DNA of 46,491 nt from contig JAJYUJ010000021.1 in NCBI GenBank assembly GCA_021792615.1, positions 1 through 46,491 of the forward strand, in the 5' to 3' direction. Under the pieces are notes generated by a model that was not told the origin of the DNA, ran no database searches, and saw nothing but the letters and a program-made list of their open reading frames with translations. Positions 34,345-43,613 of this stretch are shown piece after piece; position 1 is the first letter of the stretch; each line of letters begins with the position of its first letter. The DNA is from a bacterium. Its GTDB lineage: Bacteria; JAMCPX01. Made by a program: the position numbers and the translations under genes.

Positions 34345-35742
34345 ATGTTTAAACGGACAGCTCTTATACTATTTATGATGTTCTTCATGATTTCGTTTTC
34401 AACCTGTAGTAGCAGCAAATCCGGTGTTCCCTATAAAGCATTGCATGCCGATGGTCAGTGGATAAAAGATTCGCAGGGAAGGGTCGTTATTCTCCGGGGC
34501 ATAAATGCCGGGGGCGACAGCAAGATACCGCCGTTTATTCCATTCACTTCAGAGACGAGTGCCGCACAAATAAAAAGCTGGGGCATGAACTTTGTACGGT
34601 ATGTTACGGTATGGGAAGGACTGGAGCCGACGGAAGGTGATTACAATACCGCATATCTCGATGATATGGCGAAGCGGGTAAACTGGCTTACTTCGAGGGG
34701 CATCTATGTTTTTATCGATATGCACCAGGATCTTTTTGCCAGGGAATTTTGCGGAGACGGTGCTCCACAGTGGGCGGCGACAGGTGATCCGTCGCAGCTT
34801 GCCGTTCCCTGCGGACAAAACTGGTTTTTGAATTACCCCTCGCCTCCTGTCGAGCAATCGTTTACCAGGTTCTGGACCGATACGACGTTACAGTCGCATT
34901 TCATCGATGCGTTCAAACTCATTGCCCGGAAATTCAGGAACAACAGCATGGTTGTTGGCTATGAGTTGTTCAACGAGCCGTGGAACGGGTATTTTACCGG
35001 TTCAACGTTTGAAAAGGACTACCTCGCTCCCTTTTATCAAAAGGTCATTGACGCCATCAGGACCGAAGACCCGGGTGCCATGATATTTTTTGAGCCCTTT
35101 GTCCTAACCGGAGGAATACCCCAGAGTAATCTGCCCCCATTGCAGAGAAGCAATCTTGTTTATGCTCCCCATTTCTATGCGATCGGCGTGACGACGGGCG
35201 GCACCACAAATATCACCGCTGCCATCAGCGGCATTGATCAGGATCTTACGCTGGTGCAGCAAAAGGCTCAAGCACTTGGAACGCCGGCAATACTCGGGGA
35301 ATTCGGTGCAGCCCCCACAACCACCGGTATAGCCCTGATCCAGGGTTACTATAATATGCTGGATAAACACATGATGGGCGGGACAATCTGGGACTACGCT
35401 GTAGCTGATACGTGGAACAATGAAGGCATGAGCCTTGTCAATCCGGATTTGAGTGAGAGACCCTATGTGAACGCTGTCGTACGGCCCTACCCCATGGCAA
35501 TAGCAGGCATCCCGACCTTGATAAGCTTCAGCACCACTACCGGTGACTTCAGACTGGAATTTGAAGAGGATGGTGTTACCGCTCCGACAGTTATCTACAT
35601 TCCCCCAAGGGTTTATCCGACAGGTATTTCTGTACAGACAAGCGACGGTGTTTATGTTACGGACACCGCGTCAGACGAGCTTTACTTCACGGCCACAAGC
35701 AGTGTTCAGAACCACTGGATTGACATTTCGCCTGCACCATAA
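34345..35742 (+). CDS. secreted glycoside hydrolase family 5 (endoglycoceramidase-like)
   Basis: A 465-residue protein with an N-terminal hydrophobic signal of about 20 residues; Cys21 could be lipidated, though FSTC is a poor lipobox. The (beta/alpha)8 domain shows RGINAGGDSK, FIDMHQDLFAR and GDGAPQWA, then YELFNEPWNG with the acid/base Glu at 211 and ILGEFGA with the nucleophile Glu at 319. The DMHQD...GDGAP pattern is that of endoglycoceramidase-like GH5 enzymes, which cleave glycan from glycolipids. A C-terminal beta domain follows from about residue 390. I chose the ATG at 34345 after AGGGGGGT. A TonB-dependent receptor gene follows. Confidence 0.85.
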   Translation: MFKRTALILFMMFFMISFSTCSSSKSGVPYKALHADGQWIKDSQGRVVILRGINAGGDSKIPPFIPFTSETSAAQIKSWGMNFVRYVTVWEGLEPTEGDYNTAYLDDMAKRVNWLTSRGIYVFIDMHQDLFAREFCGDGAPQWAATGDPSQLAVPCGQNWFLNYPSPPVEQSFTRFWTDTTLQSHFIDAFKLIARKFRNNSMVVGYELFNEPWNGYFTGSTFEKDYLAPFYQKVIDAIRTEDPGAMIFFEPFVLTGGIPQSNLPPLQRSNLVYAPHFYAIGVTTGGTTNITAAISGIDQDLTLVQQKAQALGTPAILGEFGAAPTTTGIALIQGYYNMLDKHMMGGTIWDYAVADTWNNEGMSLVNPDLSERPYVNAVVRPYPMAIAGIPTLISFSTTTGDFRLEFEEDGVTAPTVIYIPPRVYPTGISVQTSDGVYVTDTASDELYFTATSSVQNHWIDISPAP

Positions 35743-35889
35743 TGAGAGGGATGATAATAATGAGAAATCATAAACAGATGATGCAGTTATACCGGCAGGT
35801 AATGCCGGTAAATAGAATAGCTTTCATAAAGTTGTAGTATAAGATCGGATTGAGATTACAATATTTTTCATAAAGGAGGTTTTACAAGC

Positions 35890-38232
35890 ATGAAGCGATG
35901 GATCGTTTCTTTTCTTTTGTTCGCTATGGCAACAAGCAGTACGGTTTTTGCTGCACAACCAATCATATCATTCAAGTTTTTTCATAAACCCATACTGACT
36001 GCTACCCCGGGAGAGCCGTTACATGTTTCTGCAACAATAGACCCTGCCGGCAGGGTAGCTTATGCATCCTTGCTCTACAAATCACCGTCAGATACCTTTT
36101 ATAAGGCCATATTTTTGAAACGTACGTCGGGTGATACGTTTGCAGGTACGATACCGGCAATGGACATCCACCCTCCCAAGCTCATGTACTATATCAACGT
36201 CGTGGACACGAACGGACAGTCCCATGTATTATTCATGGGTCCGAACAATCCTCAGATAGTGGATATCGGAAAGGTCAATGTGCAATCAGCAGAAGAAGCA
36301 TCAGCCATGGAACAGGAGCTTGCACTGTTCAGCTCAGAAGACGTAGTTTACTCCGCTGCAAAGCATAAGCAAAAGATAACGCAGGCACCTGCCGCAATCA
36401 GTGTTATTACCGCCAATGACATTAAGTATAGTGTCGGCATTTCACTTTCCGATGTGTTCAGGACTGTTCCCGGTATGGACGTCGAATATATCAATCCATC
36501 CTATCCCATATTTAACGAACGGGGGTACGGCACGGAGAAGAATAACCGTATGCTGGTGCTGTTAAACGGCAGGGTGTTGAACAATACGCTGTTCGGCCCG
36601 ACCTTCATAGAAGATTTGCCCGTTCCGCTGAGCGAGATCGGAAGGATAGAGGTCATACGGGGTGCCAGTTCTTCATTGTATGGTGCCGATGCTGTTACCG
36701 GTATCATCAGTATAACGACAAAAAAGCCAAAACAGACACCGACGTTCATCGTTTCGGGTATCGGCGGTTTAACCACGGAACAGCCTGCCAAATTTATTGG
36801 CAATTACGATACCTCTGTTATTGCGCAAGGGGAAACGAGCTCAACAGGGTTCATTGCCAGTGCCGGGTATAAGCATCTTGCCGATTTCTCCGACCCCAAT
36901 AAAACAGCCCTCGATCTTCCGAGGGCATGGTTTTATATCGACCATACGTTCCACCATAACCTTAAAACCTCGTTTGAGGGAGGATGGGATAAACCCAATT
37001 TTGAGCTTTTTACGGATTTAAATATTTTCAACGCAAGTTTCCAGGAAAATTACCTGAAGGCTGATGTGGATTATAAAGGCCTGAAAGCGGATGTCTACTG
37101 GAACAGGTTCTATACGACAATCCCGATGAACGTATCGTTTTTGGGTGCATCCTTAAGTCTTTTCCCGTCAGATTTCAGCGGTACAACGAACAGCTATAAC
37201 CTCGATCTCCAGTATAACCTGCCCAAAATTCCGTACAATAAACTTATTGTCGGTCTGAATACGAATTATAATGCCTACAACTATCCGCTGCTCCTGACCA
37301 ATTATAACGGGATCGATCTGTCAAAAGAATTCATTTACGGCGGTTTCATTCACGACGAAGTCGGACCGTTTTACCATTTTGTCCTCACCCTGGATGGCAG
37401 ATACGATCATTTTTCTGTTACCCAGCCCGGAGTCAGCTACAGGGCTAACCTGAGTTATTCGATAACGCCGGAACAGACAATACGTTTATCCTATGGCACC
37501 GCATTCAGAAAACCTATTTATATGGAGGCGCAGTTCATGCCGGTTACCAACCCATTGCCCGGCATAATATCCCCCCCTATTCTCGGCAATCCATACCTTA
37601 AAAACGAACAGATCCGCTCCACGGAGTTTGGGTATATAGGTCAATGGGGGACACATGTCAGGACAGAACTGACGGCCTATTATCAGGAGTTATTGAATAT
37701 GATTAATTTTACGCTTCTCTCCAGCCCCATGAGGCTGCTGTTCGTCAACGCTGCCCCGCGGTACGTAGCACACGGCGGTGAGGCCGGTATCGAGTACGAG
37801 CCAATACAGCAGATCAAGACCTTTGCAAACTATTCGTATATTCTGCGGGAAGACAGCATTGGACCCTCGGTTTCGAATTACTCGACCGAGAAATTCAATG
37901 CGGGTGTGCGCTATGCACTGGCGCATAAGTTTTTTATAAACGTCGACGGGGACTATGTTTCCGCAAAGGTGGCGTCGCTGACCAATCCGGCCACAGCATA
38001 CACCACGGATGTTATGACCTTGCCGTCATATTTTATCGTCAACACAAAAGTGGGGTATACGCTGATTGAAAAAAGACTGGAGATCGGCGCTTACGTGTTC
38101 AACATGTTCAACGACATCCATCATGAGTTTCCGTATATACAAACATCGAATGCCTCTTTGACGCAAACCAACACCTTCGGCGGTGAAGCAATAGGCAGGA
38201 TGCTGATGGTTTATGCAAATATATACTTTTGA
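35890..38232 (+). CDS. TonB-dependent outer-membrane receptor with extra N-terminal domain
   Basis: A 780-residue outer-membrane transporter. Residues 1-21 are a signal peptide ending VFA. Residues about 22-130 form a beta-rich domain of likely immunoglobulin-like fold (GEPLHVSATIDPAGRVAYASLLY...) not usual in this family. The plug domain runs from about 150 (EDVVYSAAKHKQKITQAPAAISVITANDI...IEVIRGASSSLYGADAVTGIISITTKK) and the 22-strand barrel follows, ending in an aromatic residue (VYANIYF). It would import a ligand such as a metal complex or oligosaccharide with energy from TonB/ExbBD, not encoded here. A strong AAAGGAGG precedes the ATG. Confidence 0.9.
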   Translation: MKRWIVSFLLFAMATSSTVFAAQPIISFKFFHKPILTATPGEPLHVSATIDPAGRVAYASLLYKSPSDTFYKAIFLKRTSGDTFAGTIPAMDIHPPKLMYYINVVDTNGQSHVLFMGPNNPQIVDIGKVNVQSAEEASAMEQELALFSSEDVVYSAAKHKQKITQAPAAISVITANDIKYSVGISLSDVFRTVPGMDVEYINPSYPIFNERGYGTEKNNRMLVLLNGRVLNNTLFGPTFIEDLPVPLSEIGRIEVIRGASSSLYGADAVTGIISITTKKPKQTPTFIVSGIGGLTTEQPAKFIGNYDTSVIAQGETSSTGFIASAGYKHLADFSDPNKTALDLPRAWFYIDHTFHHNLKTSFEGGWDKPNFELFTDLNIFNASFQENYLKADVDYKGLKADVYWNRFYTTIPMNVSFLGASLSLFPSDFSGTTNSYNLDLQYNLPKIPYNKLIVGLNTNYNAYNYPLLLTNYNGIDLSKEFIYGGFIHDEVGPFYHFVLTLDGRYDHFSVTQPGVSYRANLSYSITPEQTIRLSYGTAFRKPIYMEAQFMPVTNPLPGIISPPILGNPYLKNEQIRSTEFGYIGQWGTHVRTELTAYYQELLNMINFTLLSSPMRLLFVNAAPRYVAHGGEAGIEYEPIQQIKTFANYSYILREDSIGPSVSNYSTEKFNAGVRYALAHKFFINVDGDYVSAKVASLTNPATAYTTDVMTLPSYFIVNTKVGYTLIEKRLEIGAYVFNMFNDIHHEFPYIQTSNASLTQTNTFGGEAIGRMLMVYANIYF

Positions 38233-38281
38233 TTGCCGGCTGCCTGAGGAGTGCCGTCGATGCCGATCTATTGCAATTTTG

Positions 38282-38300
38282 AAAGGATATGGTATCCTTT
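38282..38300 (+). terminator. hairpin after the TonB-dependent receptor gene
   Basis: AAAGGATA-TGG-TATCCTTT is a perfect 8-bp stem about 50 bases after the stop codon, followed by AGTTCAT. It may end the receptor transcript, though there is no clear T run. Confidence 0.4.
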
Positions 38301-38375
38301 AGTTCATACAACAGGGATGATGTCATATCCTTGATAACAGCCTGCGTCGATTATCCATAGGATAAAGGAGGCTTT

Positions 38376-39368
38376 ATGAAGAAAACGGTGTTCTTTGTTT
38401 TCATACTTCTTTTACAGGCATCGACTGCATTTTCTGCAAACCATACGATCATGGTATTCGATTTCAAGGGGATTGGTGTTTCAAAAGAACAATTAACCGC
38501 TGCCTCATATCTGCTGAGGCAGGACCTTTCGCAGACGGGAATCCAGGTACTCAATGCAAACGATTTTACGGACGGAAGTACCTGTTATGAGAAATCGTGC
38601 GGCATTCCTCTTGCGCGTTCACAGGGGGCAGATAAGGCCGTTACCGGCACGATGATCCTTATCGGGAACAAGATCGTCGTCAAATCGACGGTCTTTGATG
38701 TCGGGACAAGCAAGCCGGTCCTTTATAATTCACTCAATGCAGAAAGTCCGTCGGACATCGATGCCGTTATGAACAGATTGTCGGATTCCATAGCCGGCAA
38801 TAAGCCCGCATCCGAGGTGATTACCTTGAACAATATTACGCAACAGGAGACATTGACGCCGAAAAGGGTCAGCACGTATGCTTATATGGGAATAGATATG
38901 GGGATGACAGCGCCTGTCGGAGCATCTTACTTGAATTCAGGTACGTTAAATAATCTGGATGCCTTGATATTCAGTTTTGAGCTTAATGACCATGCAATGC
39001 TTCAGTTCAAACCCCTGCTTGGGTTCAGCTGGAACAATTCTGGCAGCACGAATGTTTTGGACTGGAGGATTATGGATATAGGAGGCTACTATATATCGAG
39101 TATCGAGAACATATCCCCGTTCGTGGGCGGTAGCGTCAGTCTCCACCTGTTGAATATGTCCAGAACGACAAATGGCAGCTTATATACGACGACGGAAAAT
39201 TATAACAGAACAGATATCGGGCTGTTTTTGGGAGGAGGGGTCATGTTCTTCAGAACGGCTTCGGTGCATCTCTATGTAGAAGCAGGCTATCAAACGATTT
39301 TCGACAGATTCGATGGAAACGGTGCACAGGGTATAGTCTGCAACATGGGATTTCTCTTCAAAATCTGA
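38376..39368 (+). CDS. secreted two-domain outer-membrane protein, function unknown
   Basis: A 330-residue protein with a clear signal peptide (residues 1-20, ending FSA). Residues about 22-145 resemble the TolB-N/CsgG-like fold used for periplasmic assembly proteins (HTIMVFDFKGIGVSKEQLTAASYLLRQDL...GADKAVTGTMILIGNKIVVKSTVFDV). The rest alternates like a small beta barrel (YAYMGIDMGMTAPVG, ISPFVGGSVSLHLL, LGGGVMFFRTASVHLYVEAGYQ) and ends NMGFLFKI. It probably sits in the outer membrane. Neither domain gives a specific activity. It has a GGAGG site and its own upstream region. Confidence 0.65.
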   Translation: MKKTVFFVFILLLQASTAFSANHTIMVFDFKGIGVSKEQLTAASYLLRQDLSQTGIQVLNANDFTDGSTCYEKSCGIPLARSQGADKAVTGTMILIGNKIVVKSTVFDVGTSKPVLYNSLNAESPSDIDAVMNRLSDSIAGNKPASEVITLNNITQQETLTPKRVSTYAYMGIDMGMTAPVGASYLNSGTLNNLDALIFSFELNDHAMLQFKPLLGFSWNNSGSTNVLDWRIMDIGGYYISSIENISPFVGGSVSLHLLNMSRTTNGSLYTTTENYNRTDIGLFLGGGVMFFRTASVHLYVEAGYQTIFDRFDGNGAQGIVCNMGFLFKI

Positions 39369-39429
39369 AGAGGAGAAGAAGCTCCTGTTTCTCAAGACTA
39401 GGAATTCACATCGCACCGGAGATACGCCG

Positions 39430-40419
39430 GTGACAGAGGCTGAAGCAGCGAATGTAACGCGGTGGGACGGCGAACCCGGACGCTATGAAGTATACTACCT
39501 CAAGTTTAATCACCTCAGGACCTCCACAGGGTTCTGGATCCGGTACACCCTGCTTGCGCCGGTCGGCGGCAGCCCGGTAGCAGAGCTGTGGGCCATATTT
39601 TTCGATTCAAAGGACCCGTCAAACAATAGGGCTGTCAAGAATACATTCCCTGCTTCGCAGGCTGTGATTAAAAAGGACAGCTTTTCATTCTTGATAGGCA
39701 ATGCCCTCATAGCACAGACCCGTGCATACGGAGCGATCAGGGGTAAAGAAGGTTCGATAACGTGGGACCTCAGGTTTGAACCGGTCTTCCGGATCTTCCA
39801 GCATTTCCCGTATAGGTTCATGTATAGGATATCTGTCCCCAAAACCAAGGTTATATCGCCAAACTTCAGCATGAAGGTATACGGCAGCGTAGAAGTAAAC
39901 GGCAGGACATTTGACTGCAACGGTGAACCCGGACAGCAGACGCACCTATGGGGAACGAAGCATGCAGAGCGCTGGACATGGGCAAATTCAAGTATCTTCA
40001 AAGAAGACAGCACTGCGATCTTCGAGGGCCTGTCAGCGCAGATTAAGGTCGGGAACAGGCCGAGCCCTGCATTGACGCTGTTTTTCATCAGGTGCCTTGG
40101 CAAAGATTACTATCTCAACAGCCTTTTCCGCCTCTTCAGGAACAAGAGTGAGAGTGACTTCCCGGTGTGGAAGTTCGGCTCGAGACAGGGGAAGATGCGG
40201 TTTATGGGAGAAATTTCCGCTGCACTGGAATCATTCGTAGGCGTTGAATATACGGACCCCGACGGTGAGAAGCTTTGGTGCTACAACACAAAGGTCGCAA
40301 ACCTCGTCCTCGAAGTATACGAAGGCAGCACAAGGCTTGCTTCGCTGACATCGCCCGGCGTAACGGCACTTGAGTTCGTCGGCAGGTACAAAGACCCTCG
40401 CGTCTCCATACGGATATAG
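39430..40419 (+). CDS. AttH/CrtC-like (lipocalin-type) protein, function unknown
   Basis: A 329-residue protein starting at GTG 39430 with only a weak ribosome-binding site. The N-terminal TSTGFWIRYTLLAP and the central block GEPGQQTHLWGTKHAERWTWANSSIF resemble the AttH/carotenoid 1,2-hydratase/tocopherol-cyclase-like superfamily, which binds hydrophobic ligands between two lipocalin-like halves. No signal peptide is visible, so it is likely cytoplasmic. The resemblance is by pattern only; it could act on an isoprenoid or lipid, but this is inference. Confidence 0.55.
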   Translation: MTEAEAANVTRWDGEPGRYEVYYLKFNHLRTSTGFWIRYTLLAPVGGSPVAELWAIFFDSKDPSNNRAVKNTFPASQAVIKKDSFSFLIGNALIAQTRAYGAIRGKEGSITWDLRFEPVFRIFQHFPYRFMYRISVPKTKVISPNFSMKVYGSVEVNGRTFDCNGEPGQQTHLWGTKHAERWTWANSSIFKEDSTAIFEGLSAQIKVGNRPSPALTLFFIRCLGKDYYLNSLFRLFRNKSESDFPVWKFGSRQGKMRFMGEISAALESFVGVEYTDPDGEKLWCYNTKVANLVLEVYEGSTRLASLTSPGVTALEFVGRYKDPRVSIRI

Positions 40420-40520
40420 GCGGCGTCTTACGGGCCGTAACGGCATGTGCGGCCAACATAGTGCAATAACGGCAGATAGCACGGCTTTGTCATCTGAAAG
40501 ACACCCCAGTATGCAACTTG

Positions 40521-40557
40521 TTGACAACTTTCTATTTCTATATACTATAAAAGTTGT
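40521..40557 (+). promoter_or_regulatory. promoter with operator-like inverted repeat (copy 1)
   Basis: TTGACAACTT at 40521-40530 and AAGTTGT at 40551-40557 form an inverted repeat separated by 20 bases. TTGACA doubles as a -35 box with TACTAT at 40543-40548 as -10 (16-base spacer). A second copy with the same spacing lies at 41661, after the gene. A factor binding here would block the promoter, so autoregulation of the next gene is inferred. Confidence 0.6.
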
Positions 40558-40578
40558 ATACTGTTTTGGAGGTTTCCC

Positions 40579-41616
40579 GTGGATGTTGTTCAACTTATAC
40601 AAAAAGTGCTAAAAAGAAATGGTGAAGTCAGGGTTGCCGAAATTGTCAAAATTACCGGATTTTCCCGGGGCTATATAAACCATTATTTTAAAGACCTCCA
40701 GAATGAGGGACGGATCGTATTGATTGGCAAGGCAAACAGGGCAAGGTATGTATCTGCGTCGTTGAGAACCGTTCAGAAGATAAAGAAGCAGGAATTAAGT
40801 TACAATAGGATCTTAAAAAATATAAATATTTCAGAAGATCTCATTTTAGAGGACATACAACGCAAAACAGGGATATTTTCTCATCTGCGTGAAAATGCAT
40901 CTCAGATAATCCGGTATGCTTTTACTGAGATACTGAACAATTCCATAGAACACTCTCAATCTTCTCAAATTATTGTAAAAATGAAAAGAAACAAAGAAAG
41001 CGTTTTTTTTAATATTACGGATCGTGGTATAGGAATATTTAATAATATCATGATGAAGCAGGATTTGCGCAGTGAGATGGAGGCTCTCCAGCAGCTTTTG
41101 AAGGGTAAGCAGACCACTGCTCCTAAAAACCATAGTGGGGAAGGGATCTTCTTTACATCAAAAGCCGTTGACCTTATGATCATACAAAGTTCTCACAAGA
41201 AACTGATCTTTGACAATCAGATGGATGACGTTTTTATTACGGATATAAAGCCGGTCAAAGGAACTGTGGTACAATGCCGGATATCGTGTAATACAAAAAG
41301 AGATTTACAGACCATCTTTAAACAATATACCAGCGAATCATTTAAATTTAACAAGACCATTGTTACGGTTGATCTTTACAAAGGGGATTCCGATTACCTG
41401 TCCCGTTCTCAGGCAAGAAGAATTTTGAGCGGTCTCGAGAGATTTTCCACAATTCTATTGGACTTCAAAAAAGTGAAATTTGTCGGGCAGGCCTTTGCAG
41501 ACGAAGTTTTCCGTGTATGGCAGAACCGTCACCCCGGCATTAAAATAGAAGTAAAAAACACAAGCGAGAACATCCAATTTATGATCCGCCATGTGCTCGG
41601 AAAATCGGTTTCCTGA
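40579..41616 (+). CDS. winged-helix/GHKL ATPase/STAS-like (DUF4325) regulator
   Basis: A 345-residue protein of three parts. Residues 1-65 are a winged-helix DNA-binding domain (VLKRNGEVRVAEIVKITGF...GRIVLIGKANRARYV). Residues about 85-235 are a histidine-kinase-type ATPase with the N box EILNNSIEHS, G1 DRGIGIF and G2 GEGIF, but no phosphorylatable His domain. Residues about 250-345 match the STAS-like DUF4325 fold (VTVDLYKGD...ILLDFKKVKFVGQAFADEVFRVW). It probably senses a signal through ATP binding and switches DNA binding, as anti-sigma/anti-anti-sigma pairs do but within one chain. The gene is lower in G+C than its neighbours and bracketed by matching operators. Confidence 0.82.
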   Translation: MDVVQLIQKVLKRNGEVRVAEIVKITGFSRGYINHYFKDLQNEGRIVLIGKANRARYVSASLRTVQKIKKQELSYNRILKNINISEDLILEDIQRKTGIFSHLRENASQIIRYAFTEILNNSIEHSQSSQIIVKMKRNKESVFFNITDRGIGIFNNIMMKQDLRSEMEALQQLLKGKQTTAPKNHSGEGIFFTSKAVDLMIIQSSHKKLIFDNQMDDVFITDIKPVKGTVVQCRISCNTKRDLQTIFKQYTSESFKFNKTIVTVDLYKGDSDYLSRSQARRILSGLERFSTILLDFKKVKFVGQAFADEVFRVWQNRHPGIKIEVKNTSENIQFMIRHVLGKSVS

Positions 41617-41660
41617 CTATCGAAAATGGTTCTGTTAAGTCATTGATTATTGACGGCTTG

Positions 41661-41697
41661 TTGACAACTTGTTAAAGTAAAAACATCATAAAGTTGT
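41661..41697 (+). promoter_or_regulatory. operator-like inverted repeat (copy 2)
   Basis: CTTGTTGACAACTT ending at 41670 and ATAAAGTTGT ending at 41697 repeat the copy-1 arrangement exactly, including the 20-base gap between TTGACAACTT and AAGTTGT. The middle bases differ. It lies 45 bases after the regulator gene and about 180 bases ahead of the crotonase gene, so that gene may be a second target. Confidence 0.6.
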
Positions 41698-41879
41698 CAT
41701 GTATAAGGTGATTGCGGCTTCGGCCGGCTCTTGTTTGTTTTCCTGCATCTCCTGTCCTTGCCCGGCAGGAGAATTTTACAGGTGGTCAGGAGAGTGTCCT
41801 TGACCATACTTGATATTTTATGTAGAACTCTATTAGAAAGCCGGTTGCGGCAAGCAGCCGGTAATGAAAGGAGGCTGCT

Positions 41880-42671
41880 ATGTCTGATCCAAAAGAAGGA
41901 ACCATTTCACGGGAGGTCCGCGGTAATATTTTCATGATCGGTATTAACAGACCAGCCAAGCGCAATGCGCTCAACTGGTCTATGCTCATGGAACTGAGCG
42001 CTGCGTATACCGAATATGAGAAGAATCCGGATTTGAGGTGTGCTGTTCTGTACGGACATGGCGATCATTTTACCTCGGGACTCGATCTTGCGGATGTTGC
42101 ACCGAGGGTAAAGTCAGGGCAGTCCTTTATACAAAAGGATGAGATCGATCCTTGGGCGCTCTACGGCAGAGCGCGGACCAAGCCGCTTATCTGTGCTATC
42201 AGGGGATACTGCATGACCGTGGGCATAGAGCTGTCTCTTGCTGCGGACATTATCGTCGCAGCATCCGATTCAAGATTTTTACAGATCGAAATAAAACGCG
42301 GCATCTATCCTTTTGGCGGGGCGACCATCCGCATGGTGCAGGCAGCGGGGTGGGGGAATGCAATGCGGTATTTGCTCACCGGTGACGAGATAAATGCTTC
42401 CGAAGCATACCGGATAGGGCTTGTACAGGAGGTTACCGAACCCGGCAAAGAGCTCACCCGCGCCCTGGAGATCGCACAAACCGTTTCGCTTCAGGCACCG
42501 CTCGGCGTACAGGCCACGCTCGCGTCAGCCAGGATTGCCATCAATAAAGGGGTCGATGCTGCGGCAGCGGATCTCGTGCCGCGCGTCATGAAGCTCATGG
42601 ATTCGGACGACGCCAGAGAAGGACTTCAGGCCATGCTCGAAAAGTGGCAGGGGAGATTCACCGGAAAATAG
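41880..42671 (+). CDS. crotonase (enoyl-CoA hydratase/isomerase) family enzyme
   Basis: A 263-residue crotonase-fold protein with IGINRPAKRNALNW, the oxyanion-hole segments HFTSGLDLADV and GYCMTVGIELSLAADIIVA, and ASEAYRIGLVQEV. By alignment to rat mitochondrial hydratase the first catalytic Glu is kept (QIEIKRG) but the second, in AMEMVLTGD, is replaced by Arg (AMRYLLTGD). Simple hydratase activity is therefore doubtful and another crotonase reaction is likely. GAAAGGAGG precedes the ATG. It is transcribed alone and meets the patatin gene tail to tail. Confidence 0.85.
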   Translation: MSDPKEGTISREVRGNIFMIGINRPAKRNALNWSMLMELSAAYTEYEKNPDLRCAVLYGHGDHFTSGLDLADVAPRVKSGQSFIQKDEIDPWALYGRARTKPLICAIRGYCMTVGIELSLAADIIVAASDSRFLQIEIKRGIYPFGGATIRMVQAAGWGNAMRYLLTGDEINASEAYRIGLVQEVTEPGKELTRALEIAQTVSLQAPLGVQATLASARIAINKGVDAAAADLVPRVMKLMDSDDAREGLQAMLEKWQGRFTGK

Positions 42672-42690
42672 GGGGACTGCATACCGTTGA

Positions 42691-42714
42691 GCCGGGAAAC
42701 GTGGGTTTCCGGGC
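42691..42714. terminator. bidirectional hairpin between convergent genes
   Basis: GCCGGGAAAC-GTG-GGTTTCCGGGC pairs with a single mismatch and sits in the 46-base gap between the crotonase and patatin stop codons. It can serve both strands. There is no long T run. Confidence 0.5.
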
Positions 42715-42717
42715 CCT

Positions 42718-43575
42718 TCAATGGTACGCTTCTATGAATTTTTCTCCCTGTTCTATGCCGGTACGGTATGCAGCCTTTAATGCATCCTTATCGGTCGTGG
42801 CCCTGCTAATCCTGAGCGTTTTTGGCGGTGCTATTTCATGTACGCGTGTACCATCCGGTGGATTTTTTATGAATTCCACTGCCTGCATATAGGTAACCGG
42901 CCTGTTTTTCAATGCGATGGCAAGCATGCCCTGCTTCCTGAAGATCAGGGGATAGAAAAGTGCACCGCTGCTCTGCTTCTTGACATAGTCCCGGGGACGC
43001 GTGCGGAGAACCGTAATATCCGTGGCACCTCGTTTGAATGCCTCGATAACCGGGATAGAATCTGCAACACCGCCGTCCGTCGCCCTTTCCGCGTTGACCG
43101 TGAGGATGGTCCTGTAAAAAAACGGGACCGATGATGAGACTTTTATATAATCCGCCACGGTATCTTTGTCCGGTATAAGATACATCGGCTTTCCCGATTC
43201 GATTGAGGTCGCGACGACGATAAATGTTTTGCCTTGTTGTTCAAGCCGGGCGAACATGCCTGCAGTATCGATGGGGTATTCTTTCATGCTGGCGTCCCAA
43301 AGCCAGTCAATGTCCATGAAGTGTCCGCCGCGCAGGAACCTCCAACCGTTGATAAAATCACGGGTTGTCGAAAGATTTACGTTGATATCGTAATTCCTGT
43401 CATGCTGGCCAGCAAGGTGCGAGGCAAGATTGCATGCACCTGCTGAAACACCGATGTACAGGTCGAAGGGATCGAAGCCTGCACTGCCGAATGCATGGAG
43501 CACGCCGGCGGTGAACATGCCCCTCATACCCCCGCCCTCTACGACGAGCGCCGATTTTACGGGTTTGTTATTCAT
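42718..43575 (-). CDS. patatin-like phospholipase
   Basis: A 285-residue lipid acyl hydrolase with the oxyanion loop GGGMRG, the nucleophile elbow GVSAG (Ser44) and the dyad Asp in DGGVADSIP. The later part (RTRPRDYVKKQSS, INVNLSTTRDFINGWRFLRGGHF) resembles YjjU-type bacterial patatins. It would cleave fatty acyl chains from membrane lipids, in the cytoplasm or at the inner membrane. The ATG at 43575 gives a normal N-terminus; a GTG at 43596 is also possible and neither has a good ribosome-binding site. It lies 38 bases after an outer-membrane protein gene on the same strand. Confidence 0.87.
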   Translation of the reverse strand: MNNKPVKSALVVEGGGMRGMFTAGVLHAFGSAGFDPFDLYIGVSAGACNLASHLAGQHDRNYDINVNLSTTRDFINGWRFLRGGHFMDIDWLWDASMKEYPIDTAGMFARLEQQGKTFIVVATSIESGKPMYLIPDKDTVADYIKVSSSVPFFYRTILTVNAERATDGGVADSIPVIEAFKRGATDITVLRTRPRDYVKKQSSGALFYPLIFRKQGMLAIALKNRPVTYMQAVEFIKNPPDGTRVHEIAPPKTLRISRATTDKDALKAAYRTGIEQGEKFIEAYH

Positions 43576-43613
43576 GGATTGGCGATAAGGGAGCACGAGT
43601 TGAACAGAGCGTG

